Below, one piece after another: positions 9,406 to 21,400 of a stretch of DNA of 54,456 nucleotides. The DNA is taken from the IMG/VR virus record IMGVR_UViG_3300044295_000287, positions 1 to 54,456 of that record. One strand, 5' to 3'. Below the pieces are notes generated by a model, which made no database searches, was not told the origin of the DNA, and saw nothing but the letters and a program-made list of their open reading frames with translations. Both the position numbers and the translations under genes were made by a program. Numbering within the stretch: position 1 is the stretch's first letter; each line of letters opens with the position of its first letter. The DNA comes from a virus.

Positions 9406-11052
9406 TTAAGAAGCTACCTGGTACCAAACATCTCCATCACTTCCACCAGAAGGTGCACTTGTACTTACATATCTAGTTCCATAACCATTAGAAGTCGGTC
9501 CTATAATAGTTGTCCATGATAATATCCCACTACCATTTGTAGTCAATGTTTGACCTGAACTTCCATCAGCACTTGGCAAAGTATAAACTGCAGATCCAGC
9601 CACCGCCGATGCTTGTAATCCAACATTACCAGACGTTGCTCCAGATAATCTTAAAATAGAGCCAATGAGTGAAGCACCTGTTATAGTAGTGCCATTTAAT
9701 GTAGTAGCAGTAACCGTAGTCACATTTACGTTACTTGCGTTGATATTTCTAAATGCGCCAACATTACCTATATCATAAATTCCGGTTATGGTGGGATTTA
9801 TATGTCCACCAACTGATGTTGCACCGTTAACCGTTAAAGTTGAAGCAGTAACGGCATTATTAGCTGTCACATTAGCTGCGGTTAAATTACCAGTAAGTGT
9901 AGTCGTTGCGCCTGTAACATTGCCGCTTAAATTACCTGTAAAACTGGTAGAATAAATGTTTTTAAACGTAGCACTACTGGTACCCAACGTGAATGTATTT
10001 GTATTACCATTGGCAGCGGCAATATTACCCTCAATATAATTAGTACCGTCTTTATACAGAACTAAATTACCTACACTAGTATTTGCTGCAATTACCGCAC
10101 TATCAACATATGACTTGGTGGCTAAACTCCAAGTATCTGTCACTGTGTAACCTGAAGGAGCTAATATTTGTCCAGTTCCAACTAACAGGGATAAATTACC
10201 AGTTCCTGTAACAGACAGCGCCATGTGTCCATTGGTTGTTTGATTTTTTATTCTTACATCCTGACCACCGGTAATATCTAATAATAAATCATTACCTGCA
10301 CCAACTACAAATCCCGCATCTGTTTGCACTGTAAGTGTGCCGGTAGTTGTTGCTGCTATATTTGCTCTCAAAAAGTCGGTGGTGAGTAAGCTACCAAACT
10401 TTGTTGCATTTGCTGCGGTACCATTAAACTGAATATTACCTATGTCTGTAGCTAGATTAATACCGGGCTGTACTAAACTAAACCCAGTTATCATGTCTGT
10501 TGCATTTACATTGCCATAGTTTGGTTGCCAAGCTACTGGATCTTTGCTGTATACTGCTACTAAATTACCGCCTATGTATTCCTTAATAATAGTGTGATTA
10601 GCAGTAGGTACTACTCCGTAATCTGGTACCGAATAGGCAAATTGACCAGTTTTGCCTAACGCTCCGGGTGCAGCTGGTCCTACTAATGTCCAACCTGTGC
10701 CATTGTAACCATACAATTGAAAATTTAGATTATCCCACCATAAATCACCATTTGTACCAGTTCCTGGCTGCGAACCACTTACCGTCATCTTGGCCAAGTC
10801 TTGCCAATTTGTGCCAGTATATACACGTAATGAATTAGTATCGGATTTGTACCAAAGTTGCCCCTTTATAGGATTACTGGGTGCAGATGTATTGCTAAAA
10901 TTTTCCAGCATGTGCAAAAAATTTGTGGCGATTTCGTCGCCATATGCTGCAAAATTTTTACCCAGTAAACTTAAACTAGTGGTAGTATCCACATCACCAT
11001 CGGCTATAACCGTTTGTACATTTCCGTTACTTTTATTAATGGTATATGGCAT
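9406..11052 (-). CDS. Tail fibre protein, paralogue of the 602-aa fibre
   Basis: 548 aa. The N-terminal 130 residues (SLLGKNFAAYGDEIATNFLH, then IKGQLWYKSDTNSLRVYTG) are homologous to the start of the protein at 6593-8401. The middle has fibre-type beta repeats (GNLSGNVTGATTTLTGNLTA), and the C-terminus (about 480-548; GLQASAVAGSAVYTLPSADG) is a small tip domain. The ribosome site AGAGGA is formed by the last codons of the HNH endonuclease gene just upstream, so the fibre is probably translated together with it or from the same mRNA. Confidence 0.78.
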   Translation of the reverse strand: MPYTINKSNGNVQTVIADGDVDTTTSLSLLGKNFAAYGDEIATNFLHMLENFSNTSAPSNPIKGQLWYKSDTNSLRVYTGTNWQDLAKMTVSGSQPGTGTNGDLWWDNLNFQLYGYNGTGWTLVGPAAPGALGKTGQFAYSVPDYGVVPTANHTIIKEYIGGNLVAVYSKDPVAWQPNYGNVNATDMITGFSLVQPGINLATDIGNIQFNGTAANATKFGSLLTTDFLRANIAATTTGTLTVQTDAGFVVGAGNDLLLDITGGQDVRIKNQTTNGHMALSVTGTGNLSLLVGTGQILAPSGYTVTDTWSLATKSYVDSAVIAANTSVGNLVLYKDGTNYIEGNIAAANGNTNTFTLGTSSATFKNIYSTSFTGNLSGNVTGATTTLTGNLTAANVTANNAVTASTLTVNGATSVGGHINPTITGIYDIGNVGAFRNINASNVNVTTVTATTLNGTTITGASLIGSILRLSGATSGNVGLQASAVAGSAVYTLPSADGSSGQTLTTNGSGILSWTTIIGPTSNGYGTRYVSTSAPSGGSDGDVWYQVAS

Positions 11053-11055
11053 AGT

Positions 11056-11817
11056 TTATTCCTCTATGTACTTATATTCGGGAAAATTTTTACTTAACAC
11101 CCGCTTAATAAGCGTTATTTTTTTAAGGCCAAGGGCTGCGGCCGCTTTTGTCGCGGATTCATATATTCTTCCATCAACCTGTGTTCGTTTTTGTATCGCC
11201 AAAAGTCTATTGGGCTCTCCTATGCGGCTGGCGTCTCGAAGTTGTTCCTTCCATTCAGGATGTCCTTCCCTATATTTTTTAAGAGATTCCATTCTCTTTT
11301 TCTTTTTTTCTACAGCTTCTTTTTTTCCTCGATTCCATGCCGGTTTACCAAGTAATCCCATATATGCATTTTCACGCATTTTTTCAATTGAATCAGGTCG
11401 ATGTTTTTTACCTTTCATCCCACTTGATGATTTGCTCCTTGCATAAGCATTGGCTTCTTTAAGTTTTTTATATTCCCAACTTGTTAGTTTAAGTTTTCCA
11501 TTGCGCCCCAAAATCCTACGCATAGAATGCAATGCAAAACACATTTTAATTTTGAACTCACCATCAAACATTTTTGTCAATAATAAATGGCACAAAAAAT
11601 GCTCGTCTGCAGACAAGTATGCATAATTCATTTTATCCTTTTCTCCGCCCAATTTGAAAGACTTGGGAAGAATGTGGTGGCGTTCTGTATAACCAAGCAA
11701 TTTTTTTGCTGCTTTTCGAGTTTTTGCTCTACTTTGCGCTTTTGATATTATTGAGCAGTACCACTTGGTATATTTGCCCAGATGCGCAATTCCTATAATC
11801 TTATCTATGTAATTCAT
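11056..11817 (-). CDS. HNH homing endonuclease with NUMOD DNA-binding motifs
   Basis: 253 aa. An HNH-type core is visible around residues 45-80: ERHHILPKSFK, then NYAYLSADEHFLCH, giving the His-His, Asn and His pattern. It is followed by a NUMOD3-like segment (GMKGKKHRPDSIEKM, about residue 133) and a C-terminal NUMOD1-like helix-turn-helix (IYESATKAAAALGLKKI, about 217-233). Such free-standing enzymes cut a site in a related phage lacking the gene and spread by repair. It sits between a baseplate-type gene and a fibre gene with gaps of only 2-3 nt on each side. The start has only a weak GGA ribosome site within the upstream gene's stop. Confidence 0.85.
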   Translation of the reverse strand: MNYIDKIIGIAHLGKYTKWYCSIISKAQSRAKTRKAAKKLLGYTERHHILPKSFKLGGEKDKMNYAYLSADEHFLCHLLLTKMFDGEFKIKMCFALHSMRRILGRNGKLKLTSWEYKKLKEANAYARSKSSSGMKGKKHRPDSIEKMRENAYMGLLGKPAWNRGKKEAVEKKKKRMESLKKYREGHPEWKEQLRDASRIGEPNRLLAIQKRTQVDGRIYESATKAAAALGLKKITLIKRVLSKNFPEYKYIEE

Positions 11818-11819
11818 AG

Positions 11820-12467
11820 TTATCCAGAAATAAGTTGGGTCAGGGTCTGTACCCGAATGGTGTATTCAATTTGAATTAATCTGTTTAGACTTTTTTGCAC
11901 TGGGTGGAAAACAACATGGGTTAGTAATTTGCCGTTACCCACGCCAACTTCGGTGCCTTCCCAGGACTTTAGACCCAATTCATCAAACACATAATCGCTG
12001 TTTAAGTCAGTAGCATTGTCAAATGCCGCTTGTCCACTGGGTTCACCATAATCCAACAAACATGTAATTAGTATATCAGTGTATAATTTACCAGCTATAT
12101 GTCGTATGGTTATATTGTTACGCACCGGATCCGTATTCAAATTGCTGTTGTCATCTACAACTTTATAATAAGTGGGATTGTATAATTGACTGTTGGCACC
12201 TGTTGTATTGGGCGGCAAATATGTAATAATGCCTGTGGCATCTACGCTTGTGCCGCCATTACCAAAGTGCATTTCATGTATAAATCCTGTAGCTTTATTT
12301 CCCACACTTAGAGCTAATGCTTGACTAAAATTTTCATAATGTATTGCATTAGACTTGTCCACAAAGACTTCTTGGGTTTCAGGATCAAATATCTTAATAT
12401 GCCCCTGCAATAGCACTGATCCCATGTCGTCTGGCTTGGGATTATTGGTTTGAGTTTGTAAAGTCAT
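11820..12467 (-). CDS. Conserved baseplate/fibre-module protein of unknown function
   Basis: 215 aa from the start chosen here. An in-frame ATG at 12491 exists, but it overlaps a late promoter and has no ribosome site. The ATG at 12467 has AGGA 7 nt upstream and lies about 18 nt after the predicted late RNA start. The protein (SVLLQGHIKIFDPETQEVFV near the N-terminus, FHPVQKSLNRLIQIEYTIRV near the C-terminus) has no motif I can name. It occupies the place between the giant baseplate protein and the fibres, so it may be a baseplate-periphery or fibre-attachment protein (gp8-, gp9- or gp10-like role). That is inference from position only. Confidence 0.65.
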   Translation of the reverse strand: MTLQTQTNNPKPDDMGSVLLQGHIKIFDPETQEVFVDKSNAIHYENFSQALALSVGNKATGFIHEMHFGNGGTSVDATGIITYLPPNTTGANSQLYNPTYYKVVDDNSNLNTDPVRNNITIRHIAGKLYTDILITCLLDYGEPSGQAAFDNATDLNSDYVFDELGLKSWEGTEVGVGNGKLLTHVVFHPVQKSLNRLIQIEYTIRVQTLTQLISG

Positions 12468-12490
12468 GTTTTCGTCCTGATTCATAGTCA

Positions 12491-12498
12491 TATTTATG
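12491..12498 (-). promoter_or_regulatory. Late promoter overlapping the stop codon of the giant gene
   Basis: The minus strand reads CATAAATA, one base from the T4 late consensus. The TAA at 12496-12494 is also the stop codon of the 4353-aa gene. RNA would start near 12485, 18 nt before the ATG at 12467. Confidence 0.5.
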
Positions 12499-15400
12499 TT
12501 GGAATAAAGCCCGCTTTTTGTCTTAAAAATACTGCTTGAGTAGTATCTGCTTCCACTAAACTCAAGGTTTTGTTATTCATATCATACCATACCATATCTC
12601 TAAATTGCGCACGATAAGTTAAATTGGCTGTTGTAAATGAGGCTCCACTAGTGAAAGTAGTGGTAACTTGATAAATGCTGCCCTCAAATAATACGTAGGT
12701 ATCCTGTTTAAACTGAGTAAGCGGTTGCCATTTTGCTACAATACTGTTGTCGTATAGGCTAGTAATTTCCTGGTTTTTGCCTGCACTAACCAAATCTGAC
12801 CCCGCAGCATGTACTTGAGGCGCACCAGTACCACCGGTGGCACGTATAATACGTCCCAGCTTGTTGTTTACTGTGTCGCGTTCCCAATAAGCTATGCGTT
12901 CTCCATTTATGAATATAACACCGGGTTTAGCATAGGCAGTGCTGGGTGCGGGCAATGCTAGGGCATTTTGCACACTGATTTCTGTGTCAAAAATACCCAA
13001 ATCAGCTGACAATTTAGTACTGTCAGAATAGTTGATAGCATAGTAATTAGTTTGATCCAGTAAGTTCTTAAAGATCCTAAAGCTGGTTAGACCGCCCTGA
13101 CTGTTTTCAGTAAATTCTGTGATTATGATTATGTCACTTGCACTAATGTTTCTATGAATTTCAACTTGCGAACCGCTATCAGCCAAATCCCAATCTGTGT
13201 TGGGCTGCAAAAACTGTCCGTTTTGATAAACTAGCACATAATTTGTGTTAGTATGCGTGTATTGCAATGGATATTTGTTGGTAGTGATGATCAAGGAAGA
13301 GGATGAATCGAATCCTGAATCCTCACTATCAAATCCTATTGTATCGAACCCGTGTGGTATACTGATTGTAGCTGCGCCGGCGCCGGAATATACTTTAGTC
13401 TTAATTAAACTGGTGTCATGATCTGCATAGCTAATAATGCGAACTTTACTATTTACAGTCAACGCCACACTAGCTGCTATCAATATAGTTTGCGCATCTA
13501 TCATACTAAATTGTGCACCTGTTGTCTCACTTAACACCACAACATCGCCCATGGCAGGTGCAGTATTAAAAATAACAGAACGTAAGGTACTGCCGTCTAG
13601 CGCGGTCAATGTATAATCGGCACCAAAAGTTTTACGCTGTCCATTTACATATACTTCTATGTCGTTTCCGTCCACCGTGGCACCATTGATGTCTGCTACA
13701 TAGTTGGGCGTAAATGTTATAGTGCTGCCATCGCCGGTCAGATAGGTATTTTCTGGTGTACGCAGTCTGTTATTATTAACTAACACTATAATATTGGCAT
13801 GATAGGGCCCACTGGTTTTCAGTGGTCTGTCTAAGGTTATTGTATAGTCAGTTGGATAGCTAACTGATGGTAGCGTGTCAAAACTCTGGTATGTATTGTG
13901 TATTTCTCTATAGGTTTGTGGTTGACTATAGACATAAACATGCACATAGTCACCAGACACCAATGCCGTGTTAAACTGTATATTGTACAGATTGTTGCTT
14001 ACCGCATGTGTAAACTGATTTGATGCTGTGCCTTCAAATACACGTTGACCGTTAACAAAAACTAGTAGATCCTGTACCAAGTTATCATAAGTTGGCAGAA
14101 TTATTTGTGTTGTAGCTGCTAGAATTTGGTAAGTCTTATCATACAACAAGAAGTTACCACCATGACTTTGTACCGATATAAACACTGTTTCGTTAGCTAA
14201 TGGTGCGATAGCAAAATTGATTGATTTATCATTGTAGTTAACTGTAAAATCTGTGTTCTCTTTTTGTAATCCGCGATTTTTTGTATACACAAACAATACA
14301 TCATCACTGTGTCCAACTTCACGGAAACTGAACTGGGTAGTAGTTCCGTCAGCAGTAAAGCTTAGGTTAGTTATTTCTGGTCCGGCCCCAGCAGTTAATG
14401 GATCGCGAGCTGTTAATGCAATAGTGCTGCCATCTGGCCCATATATTGAAAATGCAGCACCAGTTGTATATGCAAACAGAGCTTGATATAACTGTGTACC
14501 GTATTTTATGTAATCACCTTTGGCGTAATAGCTATAAGCTGCCCACGTTTTTATTATGTAATTGTAATCAGTACGCGGCACTGTATGCACTTGCATATTC
14601 AGAGTGTCATACATTCTACCGGGAATTAATTCTTGTGGTGCATGGCTAGAGTAAACGTCTATAAATGCTTTACCATCAACTAGAATATCCTCTGCCCTAG
14701 TGCCTAGATCAGTATCTGTAAACTGGCTAGTAATAACTGTGTCATCTAATCCGCTGGCAATTGTAGGATAGTTGGTTGGCAAATCGGTAAAGTTTTGTGC
14801 ATCCACTATTACGCCAGGATAATCAATACCAGTTTGTACCTGAGCGAGATCCTGTCCCGGCATGCCATCACGAGGCTGGTAGTATGCAGTTATCCTGTCA
14901 TTAGCACTGCCAAAGTCGCCATCCATCAAAGCAGCCAAATCTTGATTGGAAATTTTCACCAAGTTATCGGTGTCAAAAGTTGTGCTACTGGTAAAGCCTG
15001 CACTGCTACCGTCAGCTACTTCTACTTTATATAAAACATGATTGTGTGCTATGTATTGACCCTGCAGATAATATGTACTTGCTGCCCAAGTAAGAACTGC
15101 GGTGCCATAGGTATAACGATCAAAGCGTATTGTAGTGTTCCATTTCCTAATGGTTTTGTTACCCAACTGAGCATATAGTTTGCCGCTAGTGCCCGAATCA
15201 TTTGCAACAACTTCTACAGTAGGTGTCTTTGTATAATTTTTGCCAGGATCTGTCACAATAATTTCACGTAATTTGCCACCGCTTACCAATGCATAAGCTT
15301 TGGCACCACTACCCGTGTCTCCCGTCGCAGCAATGATATTGATATCTGGTGCTACAAGGTAATTCACACCTGCGTTTTCTATCATTACACTATCAACACC

Positions 15401-18400
15401 ATACCCATGGTTAAGATTCCACATTCTATAATGCAAATCTGTTTCTAGTTTGTTAGCATCTGTGGATTTTTCTCCGCTGGGACTTCTAAATACAGATAAA
15501 TCACCGTCATAATAAGCAGGCAAATCAAAGTCAGAAGGATCTCCAGCCCAATCATCTAATCCGGTATAGTTGATTAAGTATTCACGTATTTTGGTATGAT
15601 AGGGTTTGGTTTCTGTAATGTAATCTAGTAAGAATGTTTGATTGTCTTTCAAATAAACACTTTGCTGTTCCAGCTTTCTAAAGTAGTGTTTGATGTCTAT
15701 TAAGCTGGTCTTAAACAGCCAATCCACATTCTTCTGCTCGCGTAGAATATATCGTATAGCCACAAAGAACAATTCGTTTACATGTTTTTCCAATTCATTT
15801 GTGAATAGATCGTTAAACAAAAGTTCAAACAAATTACGCAGCTCTTTACTGTAAGTTTGGCTTAGTGTACTGCCGTCATTTACTAAAGCTTGAGTATAAA
15901 GTTCATTGGTAAAGTTTACTGTACCGTTTTCTAAAACTAGGGTTTCAGTAATTAGATTACCAGTGTCATCGTTTACATATTTGATGATCTCGTATCTGCC
16001 GGATCCATTGTCCATGATCTTTACTGTGTCATTCAACACATATTGATTTTTAAGCAGATCATATTTGTTTTCTACAGTGTATTTAGGCAGCTTGGATGCA
16101 TCGTAACTGCTGGCCACATAGTCAACATATTGCCAGAATCTATTTAAATTGTAAGACTGATGACTGGTTACCGACCATCCCCCGCTGTAGGTATGGATTG
16201 ACCAACCGTTGTAATAGTTGCTGTCATTTTCCACCAGAACTTTATAACCAGGAGTTAATGTTGAGGTATTGATGTAACTTAGTTCAGTTAAGTTTGCCAC
16301 AGACTCGTCCCATGCCCCACTTACTGCACTAGGTGCAGGTTCAGCTATTTTGAGCCTATCTGTGTCATATATTTCTACCAGTTTGTATGAACTAAAGATC
16401 TCATTTACCTTTAACAGCATGACTTTCAATGCCGTCAAACGATTAACAAACATTCCCTGACGTGGCCTGTTCTCTATTCCGTATTTTAATGTACCATACA
16501 GATTAGTATCCGGCACTTCTTTACCCATGGCATCTTGCCCAGACAAACTATCAATTAATTTGCTCAGCAGGGAGTCTGCTGGGCGGCTGCGTGGGTTATT
16601 TTCCTGTACTAGGTCGTATTCTGCATGTATAACGTCGGTGTTAAGTTGTACATCATAGTCCACATGTAGCAAGGTATTGCTTGCATTTAGATATGTTGCT
16701 GTATTGTAGAGACCAATGCTGTTATTTGACAACACCACAGCATAGGCTAGTCCTTGAGCTTTGGGGTCTGTTATTAAATCTTCAACTGCAGAAATAGTAA
16801 GAGTTCTGCCACTATTAGTATTAACCGTAGTTTTCCTGCGTACCCAATAGTAGTAATTGGTCATTGTTAAACCAGTTGCTGCATCAGTTCTTGTTTCAGT
16901 TACTACTCGCGCATCACCAAATACTGGATAGCCGTCAAAGTTATTGCCATTCACAGCCACATATGAGCTAGGTAGCACTGAACTGCGTGTCCACTCACAG
17001 ATTTCAATTTCGCTGCCAGGGAAAGTATCGCCCCAATGTGTGCTGCGATACTGAAAATCTCCCTGCTCATAGTCTAAGTAACGAACTTTGTCGGTATTCC
17101 ACCATACCTTGCCCACTTGCATACTGCCCCAGATTTCATTGATACTAGCTGCGGTATCTCCATATACGGCAGGATCTAAATCTTCTACAAAATCTATTTG
17201 ACTTATAGCATTACCTGGTACTTTGACTTTGACTGGGTCGATTAGTTCTAGATCAACTAGTTTAGTATGTGTAACGCTGTCATATAGGAACAGCCTATTA
17301 ATTGCGTCGGTGTTGACCCGGGGCACAGCTTGTCCATCTACATACCATGCCGTGGATTTAGCTGCTGCGAACACATACATGGCACCATAATTACTGCCAA
17401 ACTTGTCGTCGCCTATTGCACCTACTGCGATATAACTGCCATTCATAGCCACACTGCTGCCAAATTTATTAGCTAACTGCAGATTGCCCGGTTCTAAATA
17501 ACGATCTAATATAAAAGAACCTGGAGAGCTGTCATTATCAATTCTATCGCTGACATATTCGTACACCAGCACTGCACCACTTTGACCAACTTGATCAACG
17601 AACTTTAAACTACCTAAATCAAATGTTGTAGTGTTGCCGTCAAAGCTAGTAGTTTCTATAGATGTTTCCAATGCACTGCCAATCGCCAACTTCAACGCAT
17701 CATCACTTATAGCCAAAACTGTACCAAACTGATCATCAGCGATAGGATTAGGATTACTTATAGTTTGAGTATTTTTAAATACGTCTAATCCAAGATCTGT
17801 TAGTGCAGTTCCTGATCCTGGCAATATTCTTAACTTGTCTGCCACTAAAACAATATCGCATTCAATATACAATTGATTATTAACTGCGCTGGCCCCAATA
17901 CCTGGAATAGCTTTATTGTTAATATCGTTGACCACGCTGGTTAAACTTGTGCCTGTAAACACAACGTCAAAGTCATTTATTCGTATACCATGACCTATGG
18001 TTACTGCTGGGTTAGTAACTGTTCCCGTTGCTTTACCATACAAACGTCCCATGTTGGTATATCTGTACACAGCACCAGCATTTTGTACGCTATTGGCGCT
18101 GTCGACTAAAGGTGCACCTACATAAGCGGTACAATCAAAAGGACATAATACGGTACTAGTGCCAAACTGCTGTTGCGACTGTGTGACGGGTGTGGTTAAT
18201 TTCTTTAACAATTGGAAATTGTTTGAAGCAATTTTTATCAAACTACCGTTACCGGGCGCTGTTGAGAATGTAACTGTTTTGTTACCGCTGCCAGTGTAAG
18301 TCTCGCCTGTTTGAACTACACCCTCAACCGTTGACAGTTTGATATTGGTATCAGGGCTGCGCAATAAAGTGTAAACAGTAGTGGATCCATCTCCCACAAA

Positions 18401-21400
18401 TGATTCTATGCTTCTATCATAAATGTAGACCGCACCGGCGTCTGTGCTACCAGTGTCATTAAATGGTGCACCAACTAAGACTTGTGCGCCATCGGTGCTA
18501 CAACTTACGCTGTAACCAAATTGATCGCCAGCACCTATATCAGCAGGTGTTATATACGTTCCAACCTGATAAAATGTTGTTGAGCTACGCCCCCAAATAT
18601 AAACTCGGTTAACACCGGGTGCGCCCACATATAGCCATAGGCCATCTTTACTAAAGCTTAAACTTTGTCCTAAATAAGAACCTGTGCTGGGTCCGGTCTT
18701 TACAGAACCCACCAAAGACACTGTTCCTAAACTAGTGTTGATCTTGTATATGTAAACAAATCCAGTGTTAGTGTCACTGGTTGGGCAACCTACTGCAAAA
18801 TAATCTGCATTGCTGCCGGTTAATGTCGTACCAAAGCCGGACAAGTTGGCTGTGCTTTGTGTAATAGATGTTAAATGTTGATATTGGCCATTACTATCTT
18901 TGATGTAAACAAAAACTTTACCGGTGCCTTCTGCTGGTGCACCCACAAGCATATAATCACCCGTGTTCACGAAGGCAACACTAGAACCGTAGTTTTGATT
19001 GGTGCTAGCATCCCAAGCATCTAACGTTTGATTTTTGCTCCAGATATCGCGTTTCTTAAATACTGCCCAGTCCACATAGTTTGGTCCCCAGTGATCTATG
19101 GCTGCGACATCATCAGTTTGCCAACCTTCTCTTGGGGTGTATGCAGCCCAGTCAGAGACTGTGTTGAAACGAACAGTACTTAACTTGTACAAGACACCAG
19201 TACCATCTAAACTGTTGAACCCAGAAAGATTAGAAGTTAATGTTGTATTAGCATCAACTTTGAAGGTTTTAAGATCTAGTATTTCTTTGACGCGATAGAT
19301 AAAGTTAAAGTTTATGTCAAAGTTCTTAATAACAATGTAATCGTTTATAGCAAGATTGTGCCTATCGCTTGTTTTTACTGCCAATGTGTTGTCTAACGCA
19401 TTAGTTATGTTAATAACTTGAACTTGCGTTTGTTCTGCTCTAAGTAGTGTCCAGTCCTTATTGTTCTTTTTTGCTACCCAAATTTTGTGCCCAGACCCAA
19501 TAGGATCTATTAATGTAGCGGGGCTATCGGCGTTGATATTAGTAAGATCAAATATGAAAGTATCGGCATGTGTTGTTTTCAAATAGCCAGCCGTAAGTAA
19601 TTCTTCCTCGACGTTTAACTTGTCCGTAGTTGTTAAAAACAGATTCTTGGTGTAATTCTTAGGAACAATTACAATCTTACCATCACCAACCGCATTTGGG
19701 CTGTAACCTGTTGTCCCAGATTCAGCAGTATCACCATCATTTAATAATGATAGGAAACTGGGATTAGCCGCAAAATTATTTTCTGTTAGAACAAGTTCCA
19801 ATACCTGAGTGCTGTCTATTGCACCAAATTCTCCAACTCTAATAGCCCAGTTCTCATAAGCATCTATCTCGGTAGTAAATCTATCAAACTTTGCGCCTAA
19901 CAACGCATTCAATGCGCTGTTGGTACCTTTTTCTCTAATATATCCTTGGTAAAACTTCACTTGGCTAATGTCATCAATGCCCAGCTCCGTTAAGTAACTG
20001 CGCGGTCTAAATCCTATTAAACCTTTACTGTATAGGTCTATACTACTTTCAAAGTTAGCATTTGTTATGTCATAAAAGCGTTCACTACGACCAGCTAGAT
20101 TGCTGAAATTAGGCAGCAATCCCGTCTTTATCTTATTTTTGTCTATTATCTGCCACTTATTAAACTCAAACACATTCTCTGCTGCTACATCCATTAGTGC
20201 AGTATAATATTGATTCTTATATTCTACCAACGCACCAGCTTTGTAGTCAACACCAGCAGTCCATGCGTCAACATTTGTACTGTTGTAAATAAATCCCGGC
20301 GCATAAACTGAACCGTCCCACTCTCTAGTTTTGTATCCTACCAGTTTGATGCGTAACTGTCTATTACCAGTTTCTGGTTCGTAAATAACGTCATTAAAAA
20401 TCGTCCTGTTATCGTAAACAATGGCATGTTCATATTGAACTAAATTCATTTCAACTAAGGCCAAATTGCTATTGACAGCATTTATTGTAAAACTGTTGTT
20501 GATGCGTACTACATTAAACTGATCATCACGTAGGTAGTTAAAGTTCTGATCTAACACACGGCTGGCGCCTACTTGACTGCCGTTTATTTCATCCACTACA
20601 TATCCGGGCCTAGTCAAAAATACTTTATTAGCCAATGGGTTTAATACTATTACGGTTTGACTATCCCAACCCTGTTGGCTCCAGTTTAAAAATTCTTGGG
20701 CCGATAGTATAAAGTCTCTATTTGCACCCAAGTCACCTTCGTATTCATTAAAACGTATGCCTTGCGAAACCAAATATCTGTTGTAGCTGATTAGGAAATC
20801 TACGACTTGTTGTTTGTTAACAAACTCTGTGCCATAAGGAATTGTAGTTTTTACTGCATCATAGTCGTTGTAAACCGTAGCAGTATTGCCCATAACCGTT
20901 ATTGTAGTGCTGTTGCTATTAGCCAGGCTAGGTATAATAGTAAAATAAGGTTCAGCTATATCGTAACCCTGTACTTTAAATCCAGTTCCTGTACGCTCTA
21001 TAATTACTGCACTATAAACAATTTTCAATAAGGGCACAGATTTTTTAATTACTATTGACTGATTCTCTTCCGGCACTAAAATACTTTTACCCACACTGTT
21101 AGGGCTGGCCTGTTCTGCAAAAGAATTCAACATTGCTGGGCCAGTATATCCAGCAAATGCATAGGTTAAATTTACTGTTAAATTGTCGATCAAAGATCTT
21201 ATTCTATCAACGCCATTGACACCTTGGCCGTTTAGTCTATCTATAATCCAATTAAGGTAACTGGCCTTGGATACAATTTCAGTATCTACAGTTTCACTAT
21301 TCAATACGTAGTCAGAAACCTGTAAACGTCGGTTCAAACCATTAAATGTGAATTCATTAATAGCGGCATCATACAAGTATTTGTCGTTATCAATAAACAG

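Noticed and set aside
10790-11446. Plus-strand open frame spanning two genes
   Set aside because: It runs antisense across the HNH and fibre genes, both of which have clear homology on the minus strand.
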